Source: an uncultured Bacteroidales bacterium (GTDB taxonomy: Bacteria > Bacteroidota > Bacteroidia > Bacteroidales > Bacteroidaceae). From it: 64,000 nt of DNA. The notes beneath the pieces are model-generated. The model ran no database searches. It had not been told where the DNA came from and worked only from the letters and a program-made list of their open reading frames with translations. Every line of letters starts with the position of its first letter. Within the stretch, counting starts at the first letter, position 1. The DNA is taken from NCBI GenBank assembly GCA_902774005.1, contig CACYGK010000001.1:1-64000 (forward strand). The letters run 5' to 3'. The position numbers were made by a program, and so were the translations under genes. Below are positions 18,361 to 25,451 of the stretch, piece after piece.

Positions 18361-19347
18361 TTATTCCCCTTGTTTTGTCCATGTGGTATCCCATAGAGTC
18401 ATGGTTGTTTCGCCTACGGTTACGTCAAATTCTTCTTCTGTACGTTCGCTTTCCGGGATGTTGATAAGTACGACGTCTTTCTGATGACCATCCTCAAGAT
18501 AGCCTACGTGAGTATATGTCCATGTTACTTTGAGTTTTCCGTTTTCATGAACATAAGTACCGACTTTTTGCTCTGCGATTGTGTCGTAATGGTGACCGGT
18601 GTTTGGACTATTGCCATCCTGGTTGTATTGGTATTTAGTATAGCTGAAACCTCCATTGATATCGAAGATGGCCATATCGTTGTTGTCGTTTCTCCAATCT
18701 CCAACTATGGCATCCATATCAGGTACGTCCGGATAGGCAATGTTAGCCATGCGCGACATTGTGGCAATAAGGGTATGGTGAACGTTGTAATGAGCAGATG
18801 CCGCCTCGTTTGTTCTAATCGTAAGTTTGCCATCAGCCAGACTATAGGTGTAAGTCATTTTGCCTAAGCCTTTCTTACTCTTACTTGTCTTCACCCATTT
18901 TCTATTTATATATTCGCTGATTTCCTTTGGGTTCAGAATAAGTTTGTTGCCTTCTGTGGTAAAGGTGCCTTTGAAATAGACAATTTCGTCCCAATGTACG
19001 CCATTGATTACGTCGTCTATGCTATTGGCATTAGCAATAACCCGTTCCACCATTTCGTTTGAGCCAGAATAAAAAGCAGTTGCCATATCATAGTTGCCAT
19101 CTCTGTCAAACATGTAGAATACTTGGTGGTCGTAGATGGATGCCAGTCCGCGCCAATCGAGACCTGTGTCGTAGCCAGATGGAACATAACCTCTCCAATA
19201 GCCATAGATGGTTCCGTCATCGGTTGGTGTCTCAGGAGATGGTTGAGGACCGGTCGAATCGTCTTTATCGTCACCACAAGAAATGAATGTGAGTGCCAAA
19301 GAAAGGCACATCATGAGAGTTGTCAGGCTCAAAAATGTTTTCTTCAT
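18361..19347 (-). CDS. Lipoprotein of unknown function
   Basis: 328 residues. The signal sequence ends in LTFISCGDDKDD, a good lipobox with Cys24 and an acidic start to the mature protein, consistent with surface lipoproteins of Bacteroidetes (the acidic stretch after Cys is like a lipoprotein export signal). A Ser/Pro/Thr/Asp-rich linker follows, then two similar-looking beta-rich segments, each opening with a W-R pattern (GYWRGYVPSG near 49 and VGDWRNDN near 217). This resembles the repeated lipocalin-like lipoproteins of the phylum but I cannot name the family. It stands alone, with its own near-consensus promoter and a strong terminator. Confidence 0.75.
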   Translation of the reverse strand: MKKTFLSLTTLMMCLSLALTFISCGDDKDDSTGPQPSPETPTDDGTIYGYWRGYVPSGYDTGLDWRGLASIYDHQVFYMFDRDGNYDMATAFYSGSNEMVERVIANANSIDDVINGVHWDEIVYFKGTFTTEGNKLILNPKEISEYINRKWVKTSKSKKGLGKMTYTYSLADGKLTIRTNEAASAHYNVHHTLIATMSRMANIAYPDVPDMDAIVGDWRNDNNDMAIFDINGGFSYTKYQYNQDGNSPNTGHHYDTIAEQKVGTYVHENGKLKVTWTYTHVGYLEDGHQKDVVLINIPESERTEEEFDVTVGETTMTLWDTTWTKQGE

Positions 19348-19386
19348 AATTGTTAGATTTTAGAAAAAAAGTTTAAATATCTGCGG

Positions 19387-19419
19387 CAAAGATATGGAAA
19401 ACGGGATGAAAATGCCAAA
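19387..19419 (-). promoter_or_regulatory. Bacteroidetes-type promoter of the 328-residue lipoprotein gene
   Basis: Minus-strand -7 element TATCTTTG (19387-19394) and -33 element TTTG (19416-19419) separated by 21 bases; the start codon is 40 bases downstream. Confidence 0.75.
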
Positions 19420-19449
19420 TTTATTTGAATATAATTTGACTTTTGGCAG

Positions 19450-19487
19450 AGAAAAACGAAAAAGAGGAACTGCGTGGGCGGTTCCTC
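19450..19487 (-). terminator. Rho-independent terminator after the GGGtGRT gene
   Basis: A 10-base stem GAGGAACCGC / GCAGTTCCTC (one G-T type mismatch) with loop CCAC on the minus strand, followed by TTTTTCGTTTTTC. It lies 27 bases after the stop codon. Confidence 0.85.
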
Positions 19488-19513
19488 CTTCATTATTTAT
19501 ATTATAGTTGGGT

Positions 19514-20524
19514 TTACTTGTTGAGTGCGAGTGCTACGTTTACGGCACATGCTACTGTACAACCTACCATTGGGTTGTTACCGATGCCAAGGAAGCCCAT
19601 CATCTCTACGTGCGCTGGTACTGAAGAAGAACCTGCGAACTGTGCATCTGAGTGCATACGTCCGAGTGTGTCGGTCATACCGTAAGATGCTGGACCTGCT
19701 GCCATGTTGTCTGGGTGGAGTGTACGACCTGTACCACCGCCTGAAGCAACTGAGAAGTATGGCTTGCCTGCAAGTACGCGCTCTTTCTTGTATGTACCTG
19801 CTACAGGGTGCTGGAAACGTGTCGGGTTGGTTGAGTTACCTGTGATGCTGACATCTACGTTCTCCTTCCAGAGGATTGCAACGCCTTCGCGAACGTCGTC
19901 TGCGCCGTAGCAGTTAACTTTGGCACGTGGTCCGTCGGAGTATGCTTTTGTCTTCACAACCTTGAGTTCGCCTGTGAAGTAGTCGAACTTAGTCTGTACG
20001 TATGTGAAACCGTTGATACGTGAGATAATCATGGCTGCGTCTTTGCCGAGTCCGTTGAGGATACAGCGGAGTGGCTTCTGACGTACTTTGTTTGCCATTT
20101 CAGCAATCTTGATTGCACCTTCTGCAGCTGCGAATGACTCGTGACCTGCGAGGAATGCGAAACATTCTGTCTCTTCGCGGAGAAGACGTGCTGCGAGGTT
20201 TCCGTGGCCGATACCTACCTTACGGTCATCAGCTACTGAACCAGGAATACAGAATGCCTGGAGACCGATACCGATTGCTTCGGCTGCGTCTGCTGCGTTC
20301 TTGCATCCCTTCTTGATTGCGATGGCTGATCCTACTACGTATGCCCATTTTGCATTTTCGAAGCAGATGCGCTGTGTCTCTTCACATGTCATGTATGGAT
20401 CGAGACCTGCCTTTTCGCAAATCTGGTTTGCCTCTTCGATAGAGGAAATGCCGTTTTCGTTGAGAGCAGCGAGAATCTGCTTCATACGACGGTCTTGACT
20501 TTCAAATTTTACTTCTCTAATCAT
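19514..20524 (-). CDS. GGGtGRT-family protein (function unknown)
   Basis: 336 residues. The family is named after the conserved glycine-rich motif seen here as SGGGTGRTLHPDNMAAGP (about 260-277). Other conserved blocks are GHGNLAARLLREETECFAFLAGH (about 130-150), HVEMMGFLGIGNNPMVGCTVA near the end, and several cysteines (CEKAG, CEETQRIC). There is no signal peptide, so it is cytosolic. It is encoded 15 bases downstream of a NifU/IscU-like scaffold gene, a pairing I recall as recurrent in Bacteroidetes and Firmicutes. A role in iron-sulfur cluster or metal-dependent chemistry is therefore likely but unproven. Confidence 0.85.
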   Translation of the reverse strand: MIREVKFESQDRRMKQILAALNENGISSIEEANQICEKAGLDPYMTCEETQRICFENAKWAYVVGSAIAIKKGCKNAADAAEAIGIGLQAFCIPGSVADDRKVGIGHGNLAARLLREETECFAFLAGHESFAAAEGAIKIAEMANKVRQKPLRCILNGLGKDAAMIISRINGFTYVQTKFDYFTGELKVVKTKAYSDGPRAKVNCYGADDVREGVAILWKENVDVSITGNSTNPTRFQHPVAGTYKKERVLAGKPYFSVASGGGTGRTLHPDNMAAGPASYGMTDTLGRMHSDAQFAGSSSVPAHVEMMGFLGIGNNPMVGCTVACAVNVALALNK

Positions 20525-20539
20525 AGTCTGTTTCCTCCT

Positions 20540-21241
20540 TTATTCTTTACGTGGATCAATTGATTTAACAACTCCCTGTTCTGGCTTTGTGCGGCCATAG
20601 GTACCTGTTACGCTCTTGAGTGCTTCGTTAGCGTCCATGCCTTTCTTGACAGCTTCCATGAACTTGCCCATGTGAACATATTCGTAGCCACAAACCTCGT
20701 TGTCCTCGTCGAGGAACATCTTTGTGATGTAGCCTTCGGTGAGCTGGAGGTAGCGTGTACCCTTGAGCTTTGTACCGTAGAGTGTACCGCACTGAGAAAC
20801 AAGTCCCTTACCGAGGTCTTCGAGTCCTGCACCGATTACGAGTCCGCCCTCAGAGAATGCGCTCTGGGTACGTCCGTAAACAATCTGGAGGAAGAGTTCG
20901 CGCATAGCTGTGTTGATAGCGTCGCAAACGAGGTCGGTGTTGAGTGCTTCAAGGATGGTCTTGCCAGGAAGAATTTCTGATGCCATAGCAGCAGAGTGGG
21001 TCATACCTGAACAACCGATGGTTTCAACGAGACATTCTTCGATGATACCTTCCTTAACGTTGAGAGAGAGTTTGCAACAACCCTGCTGTGGTGCACACCA
21101 ACCGATTCCGTGTGTCATACCGGAGATGTCTTTGATCTCCTTTGCCTGAATCCACTTACCCTCTTCAGGGATTGGAGCTGGTCCGTGGTTAGGACCTTTG
21201 GCAACACAGCACATTTCTTGTACTTCTTTAGAATAAACCAT
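20540..21241 (-). CDS. NifU/IscU-like iron-sulfur scaffold protein
   Basis: 233 residues. The centre matches the U-type scaffold fold: KLSLNVKEGIIEECLVETIGCSGMTHSAAMASEIL (about 58-92), with Cys80 in the GCSGM position of the ligand cysteine and further cysteines in CCVAKG (11-12), GWCAPQQGCC (48-56) and LVCDA (105). It is longer than IscU (~130 residues), with an N-terminal extension and a C-terminal region ending in KKGMDANEALKSVTG. It probably assembles or carries an Fe-S cluster for its partner, the adjacent GGGtGRT protein. No IscS or SufBCD genes are nearby, so this is not a general assembly operon. Confidence 0.85.
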   Translation of the reverse strand: MVYSKEVQEMCCVAKGPNHGPAPIPEEGKWIQAKEIKDISGMTHGIGWCAPQQGCCKLSLNVKEGIIEECLVETIGCSGMTHSAAMASEILPGKTILEALNTDLVCDAINTAMRELFLQIVYGRTQSAFSEGGLVIGAGLEDLGKGLVSQCGTLYGTKLKGTRYLQLTEGYITKMFLDEDNEVCGYEYVHMGKFMEAVKKGMDANEALKSVTGTYGRTKPEQGVVKSIDPRKE

Positions 21242-21299
21242 AAGTCTGAATGTGTTTTTTGTGATTGTTAATAAAAAAAGTGTTTATAGTTGATTATTG

Positions 21300-21731
21300 T
21301 TAATCGTCCATGCCGATAAGGGCACCTTTCTTGTTGAATTTGAGTTCGAGGTCGTTGGAGAGCTCGATTTCATATCCGAAACGCTCTTTGTCGATTTTCA
21401 CGATCTGAGTGTTAGGGAAGGTGGTGCTGACATAGGTAGCAATGGGAGCTGGCACGAGTGCTGCGGGAACCGGTTTGGTTTGGCAGTCCACTTTGTCCCA
21501 GTTGCCTTTCTTGTCGAATTCGATTTTCGTGCCGTCGTCGAGACGTGCTTCGTATTTCGTACCGCTGAACTCGGGATCGCGTTCTGCGTAGATGATAGTC
21601 TGAGCAGGGAAGTTCTGCTGGATGAAGGTCTTGGCAGCTGCTGGCAGTTGCTCTACGGGAATAGGGTGATCGTCGGCAAGACATGTTGCTGACGAAAGAC
21701 ACAGAAGAATTGCAAGGAGGAAATGTTTCAT
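21300..21731 (-). CDS. PepSY-like periplasmic protein (two repeats)
   Basis: 143 residues with a signal peptide (HFLLAILLCLSSATCLADD). The mature protein contains two copies of the PepSY-like module: the first from about residue 26 (VEQLPAAAKTFIQQNFP, KYEARLDDGTKIEFDKKGNW), the second from about 88 (VPAPIATYVSTTFP, YEIELSNDLELKFNKKGALIGMD). The family is common in Bacteroidales as small secreted proteins; its role is unclear. The next gene upstream is a one-repeat lipoprotein of the same family, so the two look like paralogues. Confidence 0.85.
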   Translation of the reverse strand: MKHFLLAILLCLSSATCLADDHPIPVEQLPAAAKTFIQQNFPAQTIIYAERDPEFSGTKYEARLDDGTKIEFDKKGNWDKVDCQTKPVPAALVPAPIATYVSTTFPNTQIVKIDKERFGYEIELSNDLELKFNKKGALIGMDD

Positions 21732-21742
21732 AGAGTTAGGAG

Positions 21743-21763
21743 TTTAATGTTTAATGTTCAATT
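21743..21763. repeat. Short 7-base-period repeat tract
   Basis: Units TTTAATG, TTTAATG, TTCAATT just upstream of the two-repeat PepSY-like gene. Confidence 0.7.
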
Positions 21764-21833
21764 ATCGTGCAAACCGAACGCAATCAAGCGTGCTTGAATT
21801 GCTGAGGTGCAGCCGATATTCGCGGCAAAGCCG
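21764..21833. repeat. REP-like double hairpin element
   Basis: Two stem-loops: GCAATCAAGC with GCTTGAATTGC (one bulged A), followed by TGAGGTGCAGCC and then GCGGC-AAA-GCCGC. It lies between heptamer tracts. Its first hairpin has the same plan (GCA-stem, then TGC-YGAG) as the hairpin at 23148-23174. Confidence 0.5.
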
Positions 21834-21854
21834 CAATGGTCAATGGTCAATGGT
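21834..21854. repeat. Three perfect CAATGGT heptamers
   Basis: CAATGGT three times in direct succession, 16 bases after the end of the one-repeat PepSY-like gene on the minus strand. Confidence 0.8.
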
Positions 21855-21870
21855 CCGATAGTAAATGAGA

Positions 21871-22137
21871 CTACCAAGCTTCGTTGTCGATGTCGATGGG
21901 TACTCCTTCGCTATTGAATTCGATTTTCATTCCGTTGTCGAGTTGGACTTCATAGGTGGTTGTGAACCATTCGGTCTCTTGCTTGGCATATATGACTGTA
22001 CTCTCTGGATAGGCATTGCCTATGTAGGAACGGACTTCCCTGGGGAGTTCATCGACCGGAAGTATCTTCTCGCTTTCGCACGACGTGAGTAATGCGGCTG
22101 AAAAGAGGACTGCAAGAGCCGTTTTAACGATTTTCAT
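21871..22137 (-). CDS. PepSY-like lipoprotein (single repeat)
   Basis: 88 residues. The signal sequence ends in LLTSCESEK, a clear lipobox with Cys20. The mature part is one PepSY-like module (VDELPREVRSYIGNAYPESTVIYAKQ, then YEVQLDNGMKIEFNSEGVPIDID), clearly related to both repeats of the neighbouring 143-residue protein. It is transcribed divergently from a DUF3298 lipoprotein gene and probably has its own promoter. Biological role unknown. Confidence 0.85.
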   Translation of the reverse strand: MKIVKTALAVLFSAALLTSCESEKILPVDELPREVRSYIGNAYPESTVIYAKQETEWFTTTYEVQLDNGMKIEFNSEGVPIDIDNEAW

Positions 22138-22172
22138 ATTTATTTGTGCTGAATTAAATGTTATTATTGGTG

Positions 22173-22180
22173 CAAAGATA
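22173..22180 (-). promoter_or_regulatory. Candidate -7 box for the PepSY-like lipoprotein gene
   Basis: Minus-strand TATCTTTG, an exact TAnnTTTG, 36 bases before the start codon. The -33 region lacks TTTG. Confidence 0.55.
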
Positions 22181-22225
22181 TGTATTTAATTTTTTATCTT
22201 TTCATTTTTTCACTAATTTATTTAT

Positions 22226-22233
22226 TACCTTTG
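22226..22233 (+). promoter_or_regulatory. Candidate -7 box for the DUF3298 lipoprotein gene
   Basis: Plus-strand TACCTTTG, an exact TAnnTTTG, 19 bases before the ATG at 22252. A box this close leaves a very short leader and argues against the upstream in-frame ATG at 22180. Confidence 0.55.
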
Positions 22234-22251
22234 CCGAAAATTTCAATTTTA

Positions 22252-23073
22252 ATGAAGAAAAAGTATCTCTTTCTGCCTGTTTTATTGTTTGTCATGCTAT
22301 GTTTGGCATGTTCAGAGAGCAATAATCTGCGAAACATTCAGATAGGAAAGGCATTCGAAGCGGTAAAGATGAATACGTCTGAACTAAAGGAACTGCCGGA
22401 GGAGTTTGCCGAACCTGACGATGGGGACGAGATGGTGTTTGACATGAGTGTTTCGATTGATTCGCTGAAGTTTGCCGACTCAACTGACTCTTTGGCATGT
22501 ACACTTATCAATAAGTGCATTATCACTCAGTTGCTGGGACAACCTTCGTATCTGACTATGTCGGAGGCGATAAGTAGTTTTATCGAACAGAAGAAGAGGG
22601 AGTTCACTTACGAGGAGTATATGGTGACTTGCTACGACCATATTACGGGTGTGGCAGACCCTGGACTGACGGATGTGCTGAATTATACGTTCAAGGAGGA
22701 TTATTACGGGGGCGGTGCTCATCCTACCCAGGTGGTGACGATAAAACGTTTCGACATGCAGAACGGTACTCCCATCGGACTTTGGGATGTGTTTGAGGAT
22801 TCATGTGCGAATACGCTTCGTTCGCTGCTCACTCAGAAACTGATGAAGCAGCAGAATGTGGGTTCGATCGAGGAACTGAAGGAACGCGGTTTCCTTGAAA
22901 TGGTGGATATGTTCATACCGGATAATTTCTGGCTCGACAGCGATAGTCTGTCGTTCTTTTTCAACCAGTATGACATTGCACCATACGCTATGGGGCAGAT
23001 TGCACTTACGTTCGGTTACGATGAACTTAAGCCGTATCTGAAACCTAAGATAGCGGAAAAGATTAAGGAATAA
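22252..23073 (+). CDS. DUF3298 (RsiV-type) lipoprotein
   Basis: 273 residues from the ATG at 22252; the signal sequence ends in LFVMLCLACSES, a lipobox with Cys20. The remainder fits the DUF3298/DUF4163 two-part fold found in RsiV and many Bacteroidetes lipoproteins: an N-terminal segment with FDMSVSIDSLKFADS, then YYGGGAHPTQVVTIKRFDMQNGTPIGLWDVF (about 160-190, the GGAHP motif is diagnostic) and a C-terminal NQYDIAPYAMGQIALTFGYDEL. RsiV-like domains can bind lysozyme, but that is not shown for this group. Its last six codons form one arm of a perfect palindrome. Confidence 0.85.
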   Translation: MKKKYLFLPVLLFVMLCLACSESNNLRNIQIGKAFEAVKMNTSELKELPEEFAEPDDGDEMVFDMSVSIDSLKFADSTDSLACTLINKCIITQLLGQPSYLTMSEAISSFIEQKKREFTYEEYMVTCYDHITGVADPGLTDVLNYTFKEDYYGGGAHPTQVVTIKRFDMQNGTPIGLWDVFEDSCANTLRSLLTQKLMKQQNVGSIEELKERGFLEMVDMFIPDNFWLDSDSLSFFFNQYDIAPYAMGQIALTFGYDELKPYLKPKIAEKIKE

Positions 23074-23100
23074 TCAACGCCGTGATTATTCCTTAATCTT
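23059..23100. terminator. Perfect 18-base inverted repeat across a stop codon
   Basis: AAGATTAAGGAATAATCA and its exact complement are separated by ACGCCG. The left arm is the end of the DUF3298 gene including its TAA. Minus-strand reading gives TCTTTTCC after the stem, so it may also stop transcription from the convergent deacetylase gene. Confidence 0.6.
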
Positions 23101-23215
23101 AACGAAAACGAAAACGAAAACGATAACGAACCGAGGGAGCAGCGAGAGCAGAGTCAAACTCGTTTGAACTCTGCCGAGTCGCGTCTGAGGAAGACCGAAG
23201 GTCAAAACGAAAACC
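23101..23215. repeat. 6-base ACGAAA repeats and REP-like hairpin
   Basis: A short run of AACGAA-type hexamers (23101-23129) precedes a G/A-rich stretch with a stem-loop at 23148-23174 (GCAGAGT.AAAC / GTTT..ACTCTGC) and then CGAGTCGCGTCTGAGGAAG. It fills the junction of two convergent genes and shares its hairpin plan with 21764-21833. Confidence 0.45.
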
Positions 23216-23242
23216 TTAAACTTCTTAAACTGTAAGCTTAGC

Positions 23243-25294
23243 TTACTTATTCAAGATTTTGCGGGTGTTTCCGTTTCGGTCGCGTACGATGAAGAATCCA
23301 CGGCTGAGTGTGGGCTGCTGCATACCTGCGATGTTGTAGATTTCGACTGTTCCGTTCCACTGGTCTTCGTCGGTGGAGGGCGTGTCGGTAATCTCTGTGG
23401 CATCGTAAGGCTGCGGAGTGACGAGAAGACGGTTGTCTGCTATTGATTCTATTTCTCCGTGTGCTATCTGTTTGCCTTCGGAGTTGAATATTCTAATGTC
23501 TTCCACTTTGTCGCTGACTGAAGTCAGGTCGATTGCAAAACGGAGGTGCTCAACGGTCTGAATAGCATTGTTGAGATTGATATCGAGTGTGGCATCGGTT
23601 TCGTTGTAAACATAGTCGAAATCGAGCTGACGACGTGCATTCCAGAAGTCACCCCAGTCTTCAAAGTTGTAAAGTCCCACTTTTTTAAGGTCGGTCATGT
23701 TGACAAACAGTTCCTCTGCCAGCATCTTCCATTTGCGGTTGGGGTGGATGAGGAGGATGGCAGGAGCGTAGTTGCCCTGCAGTTTGCCCTGTACTTCATG
23801 CCACATAGCTGATTTCTCAGGCCAGTTGTCTGCGTTGATGGGGTCGGCACTGATTACGTCGGAGATATGGAGCGGCATCACGAGTACGCCGTTGAAGTAG
23901 CCGTCCCATGTCTTGCCGAGGCGTTCACGGAATGGGAATTCGCTCAGTACGTCGCCGGCTGCAAAACAGGAGGAGAATTCATAGCCTGCCTGCTGTTCGG
24001 CAAGTGGTATGTTGTTGTTCATGCAGAGGTGACCTGTACGGAAAGAACGGACGTCGTTGCCGAGGTCGTCTTCGATTATCTGTTTAGAAAGCACTACCTC
24101 AGCCCATGTTGAACCGCCGGTGGAGATTCCGACATCGGAGGGCTCTGCTTCGTGGTGGGCCATCTGTGCGTATTCTTCTTTGGTAACGACGGTCATCGGA
24201 AAACGGTCGGTCTTGCTGAAGTCGGGGAAGTGGCATACGCTATGACTGCCTACGGTGTGTCCGTCGTTGAGCAGCAGACGTGCTTTTTCCTTTGTGATGT
24301 TGTCGTAAAAAGCGGACAGGTATCCGGCGTCGCGGAAGTAGTGGACAGTAAGGAAATAATGTGCTTTGAGTCGGAGGTCGCGCTCATATTCCGACATGTA
24401 GAACATGGAGTCGTAGGCTGTACGAGAGTCGCAGTCGTGGGTGGGAATGATGAGCGACTGAAATCCGTCGGGAATGGTGAATTTCCACACGCTGACACGC
24501 TGGTTGCGGGTGAATGCCGAACGGAGGAAGAGTGGGGTGACGTCAGCTGACGGTTCGAAGGCATTGGACGTCTGGCGCTGAGCCTCGAAGTCTTTGTTGA
24601 GTTGTGAGCGCTGGATTACGTCGCGCCAGAGATAACCGAACAGGTAAACCTTACCTTTTCCGAGAGAACGACGTATGACAGCGTTTGAGTTGTCATCGAA
24701 GTTGGCAAGTACTTCGGCATCGGAACCTTCGGAAAGTGTATATGCAAAGGAGTTGATGCTCTCGCCTGTAAGTTTCTTACCTCTACCGAGCGATGTGGTA
24801 CGCTCTTCGGGTTCGTCAATATATTCCAGTTCTTTGTCGTTGTAGTGGTCGGCAGACCAAATCAACTGATAACGTGCTTTGTTCTTGTTGATGCCTGAAA
24901 CTCCGAAGAGATTCTTGGCTGCTGTTGCATCTGCCGAACTGTTGTTAAGAACACTGGCTGCAGGAGATACGAGTATGCCGCCATTCTCAACCCACTGACT
25001 CAAGGAATTAAGTTCGTCGGCTGTGAAGGCTGACTTCTTTACTTCGGACGAGAGCAGAATCATTGTGCTCTGCTGCATGGCATCGGAGAGCGACGTGGTT
25101 GTGAAGTAGGGAAGTCCGGTTAATTCCATCATGTATTCTGCCGAATAGACATTTCGGCTGCTTGCCTCTATCTCTGATATGCGGCTGGTGATGTCGAGTA
25201 CGCATACCTTACCGGTAGGGTTTGAAACTGCAAATGTCTGTAATGTGATGAGTGCGCAAATGAGGGTGCTGAGTATTCTCCTGAACATCGTCAT
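23243..25294 (-). CDS. Secreted polysaccharide deacetylase-like protein with T9SS-like tail
   Basis: 683 residues with a signal peptide (residues 1-22, LICALITLQTFA). Residues about 28-230 resemble a glutamine-amidotransferase-like fold of the kind found beside carbohydrate enzymes (LSQWVENGGILVSP). The central part has NodB/CE4 motifs: THDCD (near 283, catalytic Asp and metal Asp) and GSHSVCH (near 355, HxxxH metal site). The last ~35 residues (VEIYNIAGMQQPTLSRGFFIVRD...) look like the C-terminal sorting domain of the type IX secretion system. The likely role is deacetylation of an extracellular or cell-wall glycan. The gene stands alone with a near-consensus promoter. Confidence 0.75.
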   Translation of the reverse strand: MTMFRRILSTLICALITLQTFAVSNPTGKVCVLDITSRISEIEASSRNVYSAEYMMELTGLPYFTTTSLSDAMQQSTMILLSSEVKKSAFTADELNSLSQWVENGGILVSPAASVLNNSSADATAAKNLFGVSGINKNKARYQLIWSADHYNDKELEYIDEPEERTTSLGRGKKLTGESINSFAYTLSEGSDAEVLANFDDNSNAVIRRSLGKGKVYLFGYLWRDVIQRSQLNKDFEAQRQTSNAFEPSADVTPLFLRSAFTRNQRVSVWKFTIPDGFQSLIIPTHDCDSRTAYDSMFYMSEYERDLRLKAHYFLTVHYFRDAGYLSAFYDNITKEKARLLLNDGHTVGSHSVCHFPDFSKTDRFPMTVVTKEEYAQMAHHEAEPSDVGISTGGSTWAEVVLSKQIIEDDLGNDVRSFRTGHLCMNNNIPLAEQQAGYEFSSCFAAGDVLSEFPFRERLGKTWDGYFNGVLVMPLHISDVISADPINADNWPEKSAMWHEVQGKLQGNYAPAILLIHPNRKWKMLAEELFVNMTDLKKVGLYNFEDWGDFWNARRQLDFDYVYNETDATLDINLNNAIQTVEHLRFAIDLTSVSDKVEDIRIFNSEGKQIAHGEIESIADNRLLVTPQPYDATEITDTPSTDEDQWNGTVEIYNIAGMQQPTLSRGFFIVRDRNGNTRKILNK

Positions 25295-25343
25295 ATAAGT
25301 ATGTCTGCCAATATTTTGTGATATTCCTTAATCAAATCGGCTG

Positions 25344-25374
25344 CAAAGGTACAACAAAGTTGTAAGATGACAAA
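25344..25374 (-). promoter_or_regulatory. Bacteroidetes-type promoter of the deacetylase gene
   Basis: Minus-strand -7 element TACCTTTG (25344-25351) and -33 element TTTG (25371-25374) with a 19-base spacer; the start codon is 50 bases downstream. Confidence 0.75.
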
Positions 25375-25378
25375 GTAA

Positions 25379-25409
25379 AAGCCCCGAAATCGTTCTGACT
25401 TCGAGGCTT
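25379..25409 (-). terminator. Rho-independent terminator after clpB
   Basis: Ten-base arms AAGCCTCGAA / TTCGGGGCTT (one mismatch) with an 11-base loop, followed on the minus strand by TTACTTT. It abuts the promoter of the next gene. Confidence 0.75.
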
Positions 25410-25451
25410 CGATGATATAGGAGTTCTGTTTAAAACTTTTGTATATGACGT

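Noticed and set aside
22180..22251. N-terminal extension of the DUF3298 lipoprotein from an upstream ATG
   Set aside because: It would place two hydrophobic stretches before the lipobox and start upstream of the likely -7 promoter box; the ATG at 22252 gives a normal lipoprotein signal.
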